DNA of 44,092 nt, taken from assembly GCA_947488195.1 (NCBI GenBank), contig CANKYR010000006.1, forward strand, positions 1 to 44,092, written 5' to 3'. The stretch is from Flavobacteriales bacterium. Its GTDB lineage: Bacteria > Bacteroidota > Bacteroidia > Flavobacteriales_D > Sanyastnellaceae. This document shows, in pieces, positions 15,980 through 24,328 of the stretch (positions are counted from its first letter, which is position 1; each line of letters starts with the position of its first letter). The notes under the pieces are model-generated. The model was not told the DNA's origin, ran no database searches, and worked only from the letters and a program-made list of their open reading frames with translations. Both the position numbers and the translations under genes were made by a program.

Positions 15980-17395
15980 TCAACTTAAGAGCACGAGTGC
16001 TATCAACAACAAAAACGATATCACATTCACCACAATTCCAATGGTGAACATGTCCTTGGCTTTTACCCATCCCGTGCCATAAGCAATCGCATTCGGAGGA
16101 GTACTCATAGGGAACATAAAATCACAACTTGCAGCAAGCGTTACCGGTATGGCCCATGAAGCTGGAGACATGCCATTGGCTTGAGCCAACACGCCTACAA
16201 TTGGGACGAACAACGTAACCATGGCTAAGTTGCTCATAAGCGCCGTAAGTAGAAGTCCAATTCCACACAGCATAATCAGATACGCAGTTGAACTTCCAAC
16301 ATTCACAACAGCTAACCATTGCGCCAGTCGTTCCAGCAAACCCACTTCTTTAAAGGCCATTGACAGTGCTAATCCACCGCCAAACATCAACAACACCCCC
16401 CAAGCCAATTTCTCAGTGTCTTTCCATTCCAATAAAGCAACCGAATGTTCATTCGGTTGATTTGATTCTTTCGGAATGAAAAACAGACTTAGTCCAAAAG
16501 CTAGAGCTATCCACGTATCATTGAAGGCCGGTAATTTCAACGCAGATGAAATCTGAGACTGGAAAATCCAGCAAAGCACAGCACCCAAAAAGACCATCAA
16601 CACTCTCTTTTCAGATTTCGTTATGCCGCCCATTCCCTGGCGAATGCTATGCAATTCCGTATGCGCGCCATCAATGGTTTCCTTCCTTTTAAAATGAATT
16701 TTAGAAAGAACAAGAAACACAAGAAGCAACAATACCAGCGAAAACGGCACGCCGTATTTCATCCAGTCCAAAAATGAAATCTCTTCACCAAACTGCGCCT
16801 TCACAATTCCAGCTGCCGCCACATTCGGAGGAGTTCCAATTAAAGTGGCCATGCCACCAATGCTCGCTGCATACGCTACTCCCAAAACCAATGCACGTTT
16901 GAATTTCGCTTCGTGATTATGAGCCGCAAGCAAATGCGCGACAGATGCGGCAATGGGAATCAACATCATCGCTGTTGCCGTATTGCTAATCCACATGCTT
17001 AACACATAAGACGATAACATCACAGCAAGTAAAATTCTCGCTTTCGCATTACCCGCTAGATCCAACAAACGAAAAGCAATGCGTTTATGCAATCCGTGTT
17101 TCTCTATGGCTAACGCCAATAGAAATCCACCGAGAAACAAAAAGACAAATTTATCGGCATAAGGCACCACCACCTTTTCCATGCTCATGACATTCGCCAA
17201 AGGAAATATCAAGACAGGAACCAACGCCGTAACAGCCATCGGAATGGCTTCAGAAATCCACCACCATAGCATAACTAAAACGGTAGACAAGACTACCCGT
17301 TCATTCCACGACAACCAATTCGGTAGCCCAAGGGTAATTGCACATGCAAGAATAACAGGAAGAAACAGATTTATTTTTCGCATGGAATAACTCAA
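15980..17395 (-). CDS. SLC13/DASS-family dicarboxylate or sulfate transporter
   Basis: This 471-residue inner-membrane protein has about 12 hydrophobic segments. The first substrate-binding repeat is WISNTATAMMLIPIA, the Ser-Asn-Thr clamp of the DASS family, followed by GGMATLIGTPPN. In the second repeat the motif is LMSNLAMVTLFVPI, so the SNT is degenerate, while SCDFMFPMSTPPNAIAYGTG near the C-terminus is well kept. The family imports dicarboxylates, citrate or sulfate with Na+; the substrate is unknown. Start options are 17395 and ATG 17383 (MRKINLF). The upstream repeat-protein gene ends at 17392, so the two genes touch and are probably cotranscribed. Confidence 0.87.
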   Translation of the reverse strand: MSYSMRKINLFLPVILACAITLGLPNWLSWNERVVLSTVLVMLWWWISEAIPMAVTALVPVLIFPLANVMSMEKVVVPYADKFVFLFLGGFLLALAIEKHGLHKRIAFRLLDLAGNAKARILLAVMLSSYVLSMWISNTATAMMLIPIAASVAHLLAAHNHEAKFKRALVLGVAYAASIGGMATLIGTPPNVAAAGIVKAQFGEEISFLDWMKYGVPFSLVLLLLVFLVLSKIHFKRKETIDGAHTELHSIRQGMGGITKSEKRVLMVFLGAVLCWIFQSQISSALKLPAFNDTWIALAFGLSLFFIPKESNQPNEHSVALLEWKDTEKLAWGVLLMFGGGLALSMAFKEVGLLERLAQWLAVVNVGSSTAYLIMLCGIGLLLTALMSNLAMVTLFVPIVGVLAQANGMSPASWAIPVTLAASCDFMFPMSTPPNAIAYGTGWVKAKDMFTIGIVVNVISFLLLIALVLLS

Positions 17396-17727
17396 TACAA
17401 CAACTGCTTCTTAGAAGCATTCTTCCAACCCGCTTTGTACTCTGCATCGACGAAATAAATTTTCAAATCTGCTTTGTACTCGGCATCTTCAAAATATATT
17501 TTCTTAGTCGCTTTGTATTCAGCATCTACGAAATACCAACGACCGTCGTTGTTCCCTGCTTTATATTCAGCATTCTCTTTATACACCAACAAATCCGCTT
17601 TGTACTCGGCGTCCACAACATAAACCTTCACCTGCGCCTTGTATTCAGCATCTACTGAATAAATCTTTTGTGCAGTTGCACTCAGTCCAAACACGCACAA
17701 TGCAAAAAGGAGAACTATCGATTTCAT
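17392..17727 (-). CDS. Small secreted protein of six DAEYKA repeats
   Basis: This 111-residue protein has a clear signal peptide (MKSIVLLFALCVFGLSATAQ). The mature part is six near-identical units of pattern [KR]-x-Y-x-x-[DN]-A-E-Y-K-A: KIYSVDAEYKA, KVYVVDAEYKA, LVYKENAEYKA, RWYFVDAEYKA, KIYFEDAEYKA, KIYFVDAEYKA, then AGWKN and a lysine tail. The alternating strand pattern suggests a small beta structure of the DUF6150 type, a family I recall with similar KADxxVY repeats; I am not certain. I chose the signal-peptide ATG at 17727. A longer frame upstream to 17919 merely translates the 12-bp repeat array. It overlaps the next gene, the SLC13 transporter, by 4 bases. Confidence 0.72.
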   Translation of the reverse strand: MKSIVLLFALCVFGLSATAQKIYSVDAEYKAQVKVYVVDAEYKADLLVYKENAEYKAGNNDGRWYFVDAEYKATKKIYFEDAEYKADLKIYFVDAEYKAGWKNASKKQLLY

Positions 17728-17756
17728 AACGGTATTTTTTGTTTCAACGAAGATAA

Positions 17757-17926
17757 GCAATGCTACGCAAGACGCTTCACGAGATGTTGCACAAGATGCT
17801 ACGCAAGACGCTTCGCGAGACCTTTCGAAGAATCTTACAAAGTATCTTGTAACACATCTTTCGAAGAATCTTACAAAGTATCTTAAGAAGTATCTTGCAA
17901 AGCATCTTTCGAAGAACATATCTTTG
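17757..17926. repeat. Tandem array of a degenerate 12-bp repeat
   Basis: About 13 copies of a 12-base unit with consensus NATCTTNCNAAG, for example CATCTTTCGAAG, AATCTTACAAAG and TATCTTGCAAAG, with a G/C-richer left half (ATGCTACGCAAG, ACGCTTCGCGAG). One unit is 11 bases. It occupies the divergent region between the DAEYKA gene and rlmD. The unit is nearly palindromic around CTTTCGAAG. A shorter relative is at 5320-5357. Confidence 0.8.
17919..17926 (+). promoter_or_regulatory. -7 element of rlmD inside the repeat array
   Basis: TATCTTTG matches TAnnTTTG exactly and is the last unit of the 12-bp array. Transcription would begin near 17931, at or next to the GTG start codon, so the mRNA may be nearly leaderless. 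Confidence 0.5.
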
Positions 17927-17930
17927 CCCC

Positions 17931-19352
17931 GTGCTGAAAAAAAATCAAATACTCGACATTAAAATAGACCGCTTTGCCTTCGGAGGCAATGGCATTGGAC
18001 TGTTGAAAACCGACAAAGGCGATTTTACCGTTTTTGTTGAAAATACATTCCCCGGACAACTCGTTCGTGCACAGGTGATCAAGCCCGACAAACGATTTGC
18101 AAATTGCAAATTGATTGAAGTACTTGAGAACTCTCCCGATGAAATAGACCTGCCTTTTCAGCGCATTCCAGGCGCACCTTATGCCGCATGGCCTATAGAA
18201 AAACAACACGAAGCGAAAAAAGATTCTTGTCTTCAACTCTACAAGCGCATTGGGAAAATTGAGAACATAGACGAGCTCTTCGATGAATACATCGACTCTC
18301 CTTCCGTTTGGAATTACAGAAACAAAATGGAATATAGCTTCAGTGCTATACGCTACGACCTTCCAACAAAAACTGAACTCGATGATTTCGGATTGGGTTT
18401 CAAGCACAGAGGAACTTGGTGGATGGTTGAAAATCTCGACTCTGAATCAGGTCTCTTCGACGCCACTTTTGAAAACAACCTTCATCGTATTCGCACCTTT
18501 TGTATAAACAGCGGACTACCTGCTTGGCATCCACCCAAACGCGAAGGATTCTTCAGATACGTTGTGGTTCGAAAATCATTCACGCACGACCTCCTTCTGA
18601 TTAACCTAGTTACTTCTTCAGTTGGACTAGAGCAATTCGATCGCGACGGATTTGTTAAACTTGTTTTAGACATATTAGGTGATCGCTGCGGCGGAATCAT
18701 TCATACGTTAAACGACGATACGGGAGACCGAGCTGAACCTCTGAACGGATCTTCCCTTCTGCTCTTCGGAAATTCAGAAATAGAAGAAATTTTATTGGGG
18801 TTGAAGTTCAAAGTAAACATGAAGAGCTTCTTTCAAACCAATCCGAAAAGCGCTGAAAGGCTTTACACCAAGGCAATAGATTACTGCAATCCAGCTGAAG
18901 TTCCAGATGGGTATATTCTCGATTTGTTTTGCGGAACGGGAACAATAGGACAACTTATTGCGCAAAAAACTTCCCTGCCCGTGGTAGGTGTTGATATTGT
19001 AGAAGCTGCCATTGAAGACGCTAAGAAAAATGCAAAAGAAAACAACGTTTCGAATGTTGAATTCTTCGCAGCCGATGTAGGAAAATTCTTGTTGGAACAA
19101 CCGCAATTTCAAAACCAAATAAACACGTTGGTGCTCGACCCACCTCGCGGAGGCATTTCACCAAAGACCCTAAGAAAAGTAATAGGACTCGACGCGAAAC
19201 GCATCGTTTACATTTCATGCAACCCCGCTACACAAGCAAGAGATTGCGAGACACTGATTCTTTCTGGATATAATTTGAAGAAAATCAGTTTCGTTGATCA
19301 GTTTCCACACACCTCTCACTTAGAGGCGGTGGCACTGTTCGAAAAAAATTAA
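17931..19352 (+). CDS. rlmD: RlmD/TrmA-family RNA (uracil-5-)-methyltransferase
   Basis: This 473-residue protein has an N-terminal TRAM domain (about 1-60, ILDIKIDRFAFGGNGIGLL). The SAM-binding motif is LDLFCGTGTIGQLIA, followed by VLDPPRGGISPKTL and the catalytic YISCNPATQARD near the C-terminus, with nucleophile Cys in SCNPAT. The family methylates U1939 or U747 of 23S rRNA, or U54 of tRNA. The block that normally holds three cysteines of a 4Fe-4S cluster reads RIPGAPYAAWPIEKQ, so the cluster appears lost. GTG 17931 is my start; a TTG at 17895 would translate the repeat. The stop overlaps the convergent ftsA stop by 4 bases. The family is certain; the exact target base is not. Confidence 0.88.
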   Translation: MLKKNQILDIKIDRFAFGGNGIGLLKTDKGDFTVFVENTFPGQLVRAQVIKPDKRFANCKLIEVLENSPDEIDLPFQRIPGAPYAAWPIEKQHEAKKDSCLQLYKRIGKIENIDELFDEYIDSPSVWNYRNKMEYSFSAIRYDLPTKTELDDFGLGFKHRGTWWMVENLDSESGLFDATFENNLHRIRTFCINSGLPAWHPPKREGFFRYVVVRKSFTHDLLLINLVTSSVGLEQFDRDGFVKLVLDILGDRCGGIIHTLNDDTGDRAEPLNGSSLLLFGNSEIEEILLGLKFKVNMKSFFQTNPKSAERLYTKAIDYCNPAEVPDGYILDLFCGTGTIGQLIAQKTSLPVVGVDIVEAAIEDAKKNAKENNVSNVEFFAADVGKFLLEQPQFQNQINTLVLDPPRGGISPKTLRKVIGLDAKRIVYISCNPATQARDCETLILSGYNLKKISFVDQFPHTSHLEAVALFEKN

Positions 19353-20875
19353 TTTACCGCTTCGTCGTTTTCGAAGAACCCTTTAAATCGACCCACAATG
19401 CTCTCACCGAAAGGTATGCGTGTCTTGCGAACGGGTGCAACTGATTCTTCCTCTTTTTGACTAACGCTATTTGTCCAATCATGCTCTTTCTCCTCTTGCA
19501 TTTCCGAAGTAACAGCTTCTTCGCGATTCACTTCTTCCTCTGCAGAAGCGACACCCATGGAACTCATATAGTCCGCGAAACTACTAGTGGCAACATCTAA
19601 GTCCACAGAATCCTCTACCTCTGGAGTTACAACTTCCCCTTCAACAAATTCTTCACTCACCACACGCTCAAAATAATCTTCGCCCACATTCTCTTCTCCT
19701 GTAATAACCAATCCAACACCTGTTGAAAGAGCTGGTGGAAGTTGCGACTCATCTGCGTAATTAATAACGTGTTCTATTGGCTTACCGATGCGGCAATCCA
19801 ACCCTGTTATATACTCTACCAATTGCTTAATGTGCTTCAATTGTGCGCCACCACCAGTAAGTACAATTCCTCCAATTAATTTGCGCTCGTATCCGCTGCG
19901 CACAATTTCGAAGTGAACCAACTCCAATATTTCTTTCATGCGCGCTTCAATAATTCCAGAAAGCGCACCCAACGTAATCTCTTTTGGTGTTCTGCCGTTC
20001 AAGCCAGGAACTACAACTTTTGCATTCTGCGTTTCCGCAGGCAATGCAGATCCGTACTGAACTTTCAGTTGTTCAGCATGCTTGCTTAAAATTTTACATC
20101 CCGATTTAATATCCTCTGTCAAAATATTTCCACCGAATGGAATAACTGCTGTGTGACGAATCAGTCCATCATGGAAAATCGCAATGTCCGTTGTTCCTCC
20201 GCCAATATCTACCAATGCAACTCCTGCTTCCTTCTCTTCATCGCTCAATACAGCCGCAGAACTCGCGATGGGTTCAAGAGTTAATTCACCTACCTCTAGA
20301 CCAGCCAATTTCACACAACGATAAATATTTTTTATAGCTGGAAGTGAACCTGTAATAATGTGGAAATTCGCTTGCAAACGAACGCCGGCCATTCCAACTG
20401 GATCTTTAATTCCACCTTCCGTATCTACAGTATATTCTTGTGGAATTACGTGAATTATAGACTCGCCTGCAGGCACATGTATCTTGAACATGTCCTCTTT
20501 CAAGGCTTGTAAATCGGCCATGTTGATTTCCGTTTCTAAATCCTTGCGGGTATAAATTCCGGGCTGTTGAATACTCTTGATGTGCTGACCAGCAATACCC
20601 ACGTTCACGCGATGAACTTTGATTCCACATTCCATTTCTGCTTTCTGAACAGCTTCCTTAATTGAGGCAACCGTTTGATCAATGTTCAACACAATACCGC
20701 GCTTCACACCGTCGCTCTTGCTCCGACCAATTCCAAGAATGGTCACCTTTCCAAGTGAATCTATTTTACCCACAACACAAGCAATCTTGGTTGTTCCAAT
20801 ATCAATTCCAACAACTAATTTTTCTTTGTTGCTCGGGGTTGGAGAGTTGTAAGTGGCGAATGTATTGTATTCCAT
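19349..20875 (-). CDS. ftsA: Cell division protein FtsA
   Basis: This 508-residue actin-like ATPase begins, after a short tail, with LVVGIDIGTTKIACVVG (phosphate 1). It has LVDIGGGTTDIAIF (phosphate 2) and GIVLTGGGAQLKHI (adenosine loop). FtsA tethers FtsZ filaments to the inner membrane and recruits later divisome proteins. The C-terminal part (about 395-508) is an acidic linker rich in Glu, Val and Ser, ending in an amphipathic IPFGESIVGRFKGFFEND helix that acts as the membrane anchor. The protein is longer than the roughly 420 residues of E. coli FtsA because of this linker. It is the last gene of the dcw operon here. ftsZ, expected next, is absent; the converging rlmD gene is there instead. 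Confidence 0.96.
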   Translation of the reverse strand: MEYNTFATYNSPTPSNKEKLVVGIDIGTTKIACVVGKIDSLGKVTILGIGRSKSDGVKRGIVLNIDQTVASIKEAVQKAEMECGIKVHRVNVGIAGQHIKSIQQPGIYTRKDLETEINMADLQALKEDMFKIHVPAGESIIHVIPQEYTVDTEGGIKDPVGMAGVRLQANFHIITGSLPAIKNIYRCVKLAGLEVGELTLEPIASSAAVLSDEEKEAGVALVDIGGGTTDIAIFHDGLIRHTAVIPFGGNILTEDIKSGCKILSKHAEQLKVQYGSALPAETQNAKVVVPGLNGRTPKEITLGALSGIIEARMKEILELVHFEIVRSGYERKLIGGIVLTGGGAQLKHIKQLVEYITGLDCRIGKPIEHVINYADESQLPPALSTGVGLVITGEENVGEDYFERVVSEEFVEGEVVTPEVEDSVDLDVATSSFADYMSSMGVASAEEEVNREEAVTSEMQEEKEHDWTNSVSQKEEESVAPVRKTRIPFGESIVGRFKGFFENDEAVN

Positions 20876-20887
20876 ATTCTTAAATAA

Positions 20888-21835
20888 TTATTGAGGTTGT
20901 TGAACTGCTTGCGCAGCTGGTGATATTAAATCGTTAGCTAAGGCAATCGGCGCGTTGTTCGCCATAATCGCTAGTGTGTCTGTTGGCGCGGCAAACGTTT
21001 CTGCACCGCGCTTTTCGCAAATAACTTGATTTTCAAAATTCAAATTTATGCGACTGTATTTCTCAAGATCTGTGATATATACTTGGGAACGATAAAATTG
21101 AAAAAGCATTTTCGTTTTCATTTCCAAGTTGTAAATGCTTCCGAAATCTATAACGTGCCGGCCAATTCGCGGAATGACTTCCAGCGTTCCCATTGCTGTT
21201 AAATGAACATGCTCAGTCCAATCTTTTAAGTCGGTGTTTTTACGCACATGATTTCCAAATACAATCAACTCATCCAAATAAGTCAATCCCAATGTATTCT
21301 CATCGTAATAATCTTTTGTCGCCGGGTATTGCATAGCACCCATAACTCCTTCAACCCTATAAATCGGAACATAGGCAACAGCGCGATCCAACAAATTAAA
21401 AGACTGTCCCAATGTATCCACGTAGAATCCGCTTCCATCACTGTTCATCACCCTGAACATCGGTGCACGTTGCTGAATGTCTATGTTTAAAATACCATCG
21501 ACTCCCATATGAACGTTACACGATTGAATCGCCGGATGCCTATTCACAGCAACCTGAATCGCACTCACATCTATTTGATTCATGGGAGTTCCTTGAAGCA
21601 AACCAAAGTGACTGTGCACAATAGAATCTATTTCTTGTTTTGAAATTAACTCATCAACGTTTTGCCCGCGCTGAATATTCACGCGCACTTCAGGAACCGG
21701 CTGCGCGTTGTGCTTCGAAATCGAAAAAGCCCATAGAACAATTGCTCCAGCGCCCATGAGTACAAAAAACGCCAACACCAAAACCTTCATGAACCATGAA
21801 GATTTCTTAGTTGTATTTCCCGACTCTCTTTTCAT
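20888..21835 (-). CDS. ftsQ: Cell division protein FtsQ/DivIB
   Basis: This 315-residue protein has a short basic cytoplasmic tail, one TM segment (about 15-38, VLVLAFFVLMGAGAIVLWAF) and a periplasmic part. The POTRA-like region (about 45-115) is followed by a beta domain to about 280 and a Pro/Gln-rich tail. FtsQ links early and late divisome proteins with FtsL and FtsB. Sequence similarity to proteobacterial FtsQ is low, as is usual for this phylum, so position between murC and ftsA is the main evidence, plus the topology and lengths. Its start overlaps the murC stop by 4 bases, implying translational coupling. ftsA follows after 12 bases. Confidence 0.88.
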   Translation of the reverse strand: MKRESGNTTKKSSWFMKVLVLAFFVLMGAGAIVLWAFSISKHNAQPVPEVRVNIQRGQNVDELISKQEIDSIVHSHFGLLQGTPMNQIDVSAIQVAVNRHPAIQSCNVHMGVDGILNIDIQQRAPMFRVMNSDGSGFYVDTLGQSFNLLDRAVAYVPIYRVEGVMGAMQYPATKDYYDENTLGLTYLDELIVFGNHVRKNTDLKDWTEHVHLTAMGTLEVIPRIGRHVIDFGSIYNLEMKTKMLFQFYRSQVYITDLEKYSRINLNFENQVICEKRGAETFAAPTDTLAIMANNAPIALANDLISPAAQAVQQPQ

Positions 21836-23223
21836 TTCACTCGTTCTTTCGTGAACACTTCCAACGGAGAAACAAGGGTGTCAATATCACCCGCTCCCAA
21901 CGTTAAAAGCACATCAAACTGCAGTTTATTCAGTAAGGTGAAGATGGCATCTTTATCAACTAAGTATTTATCGTCCTTTTGAATTTTATCAAATAGCCAT
22001 TGTGAATCAATTCCTTCAAGAGGTATTTCACGGGCTGGATAAATAGGTAGCAAAATAGGAATGTCTAAAAGCGCTAAACTTTCTGCAAATCCTTCTACGA
22101 AATCTCGCGTTCTGCTAAACAAATGAGGCTGAAATATTCCCGCTATTTTTTTATTTGGAAACAATTCACGCACCGAACGAATGCAGGATGAAAGCTCCGT
22201 CGGATGATGCGCGTAATCATCAATATAAACGGTAGATTCACTTTTAAGGCGCACATCAAATCTCCTCGCTACTCCCTTAAAACTCTCCAACACCGCAGGA
22301 AGATCATTTATCTCAACACCAGCCAACAACGAGCAAGCCATTGCCACGACCGCATTCTCAACATTGTGCCTGCCGGGCAATCCAACTCGAACATTACTTA
22401 ATTCACCAAAAGGTGAATTAAAATCGAAGACATATTCCCCGTCTTTTATGCGAATATTACTTCCTGAATAATCGGCTTCCGAAAGAATACTGTAGGTGAA
22501 CACACCCGCTCTTTCCGCCTTTAAATGTTCATGAATATTTAATTCCTTCCTCACCACAATACTTCCATCTGTATGGGTTTGCTTCAAGAAAAGCAAAAAC
22601 CCTTCACGAATACTTTCTTCGTTTCCGTAAATATCCAAATGATCGGGATCCATGGAAGTCAATGCTGAAATCTTCGGAAACAAAGTCAAAAAACTGCGAT
22701 CAAATTCATCGGCTTCCACCACCGTTCGCGATGTATCTGATAGTAAAACATTGCTTTTAAAGTTGGAAGAAATTCCACCTAAAAAAGCATTGCATCCTAT
22801 GGTCGAATGTAGAATATGTGCCACCAATGTTGAAGTGGTTGTCTTGCCGTGGGTTCCGCCAATTGCAATGGTTTCATCGAGTTGTGTGATATAACCCAAC
22901 AACTCGCTTCGCTTCCAAATTCTAAATTCATGTTGAAGGAAATACTGCAATTGCGACGAGTCTTTCGGCACAGCCGGTGTGCGGACAATCAATACTTTTT
23001 CTTTCGGTGTGGAATGAAGCAACTGCGGCAAAGACATCACGCTGTCTTCGTACTGAACCGAAATTCCTTCCAATTCTAATTCTGTCGTTAGTGCGGTAGA
23101 TGTTCTGTCATAGCCCATAACGTGCACTCCCTTGCGATGGAAATAACGCGCAAGGGCCGACATGCCAATGCCACCAATACCCAAGAAATACATGACATCG
23201 CACGTTAGCTTACGCTCTTCCAT
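21832..23223 (-). CDS. murC: UDP-N-acetylmuramate--L-alanine ligase
   Basis: MurC adds L-alanine to UDP-MurNAc, the first amino acid of the peptidoglycan stem. The protein (about 463 residues) has the Rossmann start YFLGIGGIGMSALARYF, the ATP loop GGTHGKTTTSTLVA, and the central domain with EADEFDRSFL and TSMDPDHLDIYG, where the ligase family carries its conserved acids and His. The C-terminal domain has VYIDDYAHHPTELSS, the MurC-specific AHHPTE motif. I prefer ATG 23223 over the longer TTG-started form at 23235. Either way the gene overlaps the end of murG. It acts in the cytoplasm, directly after MurG in gene order though earlier in the pathway. Confidence 0.96.
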   Translation of the reverse strand: MEERKLTCDVMYFLGIGGIGMSALARYFHRKGVHVMGYDRTSTALTTELELEGISVQYEDSVMSLPQLLHSTPKEKVLIVRTPAVPKDSSQLQYFLQHEFRIWKRSELLGYITQLDETIAIGGTHGKTTTSTLVAHILHSTIGCNAFLGGISSNFKSNVLLSDTSRTVVEADEFDRSFLTLFPKISALTSMDPDHLDIYGNEESIREGFLLFLKQTHTDGSIVVRKELNIHEHLKAERAGVFTYSILSEADYSGSNIRIKDGEYVFDFNSPFGELSNVRVGLPGRHNVENAVVAMACSLLAGVEINDLPAVLESFKGVARRFDVRLKSESTVYIDDYAHHPTELSSCIRSVRELFPNKKIAGIFQPHLFSRTRDFVEGFAESLALLDIPILLPIYPAREIPLEGIDSQWLFDKIQKDDKYLVDKDAIFTLLNKLQFDVLLTLGAGDIDTLVSPLEVFTKERVK

Positions 23224-24322
23224 ACACCACTTCAATTAAAGTATCTACAATTTCTGAAGTTGCATTCGGACGAGCGAATGCAGCAATATTTCCTTTCAAT
23301 TCTGAAATTTCTATTTCGTTTTGAATTAATTCTGAAACTACTTCAGCCAGCTTCAATTCCGCCTCGCTATCACGCACCATCAGCGCCGCTCGTTTCGAAA
23401 GGAGCGCCATGGCATTCTTCGTCTGATGGTCTTCCGCCACATTCGGAGAAGGCATAAACACTACTGGCTTTCCTACGAGCGATAGTTCCGAAACACTCAT
23501 GGCTCCTGCGCGAGAAACAATAACATCAGCCGCCGCATACACCAGCGCCATATCGTAAATGAAATCGTAAAGAAGCAATCCTGAAGTCTCTTTGTACTTC
23601 GGTTCTAAATTCACTTTGTAGATCTTTCCACATTGCCAAATAACTTGAAACCCTCGCTGAATCCAAGTATTTAAAGACGCCTCAACAGCATTGTTCACAG
23701 CGCGCGCGCCTAAACTTCCACCAATAATTAATATCGTTTTTTTCGTTGAATCGAAATCCAATTTGGTCAGTGCTTCCGACTGCGAATAAGGCAACTTCAC
23801 GAAGTCTTTCCGAACCGGATTTCCAGTTAACTGAATCTTCTCTTTTTGAAAGAACAATTCCATTCCCTCATATGCTACACATATCGCTTTCGCCCGTTTC
23901 GCTAACAATTTATTCGTAACACCTGCAAATGAATTCTGTTCTTGCAAAACTGTTGGAACACCAGCTGTTCCAGCCGCACGAAGCGTTGGACCGCTTGCAT
24001 ATCCGCCAAAGCCTACAGCAATTTCTGGACGAAATTCCTTCACCACAGCAATTGCCTTCAACATACTTTTCAATATTTTAATTGGAAGTAAAAAATTCGA
24101 AAACGTTAATTTTCGTTGAAGTCCTGCAATGGGAAGTCCAACAATTTTATATCCCGATTGAGGAACTTTTTCCATCTCCATCTTTCCTTCCGCCCCAACA
24201 AATAAAATCTCGCATTCAGGAAAACGTAATTTTATTTCGTTCGCCACTGCAATAGCAGGAAAAATATGTCCGCCCGTTCCTCCGGCAGACAACAAGACTC
24301 TATTTAGAATTCGATTTTCCAT
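23210..24322 (-). CDS. murG: UDP-GlcNAc transferase to lipid I (MurG)
   Basis: This 370-residue GT-B glycosyltransferase begins RVLLSAGGTGGHIFPAIAVA, where GGTGGH is the N-terminal signature. It has VGFGGYASGPTLRAA, VLQEQNSFAGVTNKLLA and IIGGSLGARAVN. The donor-binding C-terminal half has VIVSRAGAMSVSELSLVGKPVVFMPSP. MurG adds GlcNAc to lipid I on the inner face of the cytoplasmic membrane, making lipid II. It lies 6 bases after ftsW and overlaps murC by 14 bases. Length matches the family. No unusual residue was seen. Confidence 0.96.
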   Translation of the reverse strand: MENRILNRVLLSAGGTGGHIFPAIAVANEIKLRFPECEILFVGAEGKMEMEKVPQSGYKIVGLPIAGLQRKLTFSNFLLPIKILKSMLKAIAVVKEFRPEIAVGFGGYASGPTLRAAGTAGVPTVLQEQNSFAGVTNKLLAKRAKAICVAYEGMELFFQKEKIQLTGNPVRKDFVKLPYSQSEALTKLDFDSTKKTILIIGGSLGARAVNNAVEASLNTWIQRGFQVIWQCGKIYKVNLEPKYKETSGLLLYDFIYDMALVYAAADVIVSRAGAMSVSELSLVGKPVVFMPSPNVAEDHQTKNAMALLSKRAALMVRDSEAELKLAEVVSELIQNEIEISELKGNIAAFARPNATSEIVDTLIEVVYGRA

Positions 24323-24328
24323 CTATAA

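Noticed and set aside
17728-17919. 64-residue N-terminal extension of the DAEYKA protein (FFERCFARYFLRYF-like)
   Set aside because: It is translation of the 12-bp repeat array; the true start is the ATG at 17727, where a signal peptide begins.
17757-17926. CRISPR-like array
   Set aside because: Units are 12 bases, directly adjacent and degenerate, with no spacers and no cas genes nearby.
17883-18407. 174-codon open frame on the minus strand over rlmD
   Set aside because: It lies wholly opposite the RlmD N-terminal half, which has clear TRAM-domain sequence; the antisense protein has no recognisable motif and starts in the repeat region.
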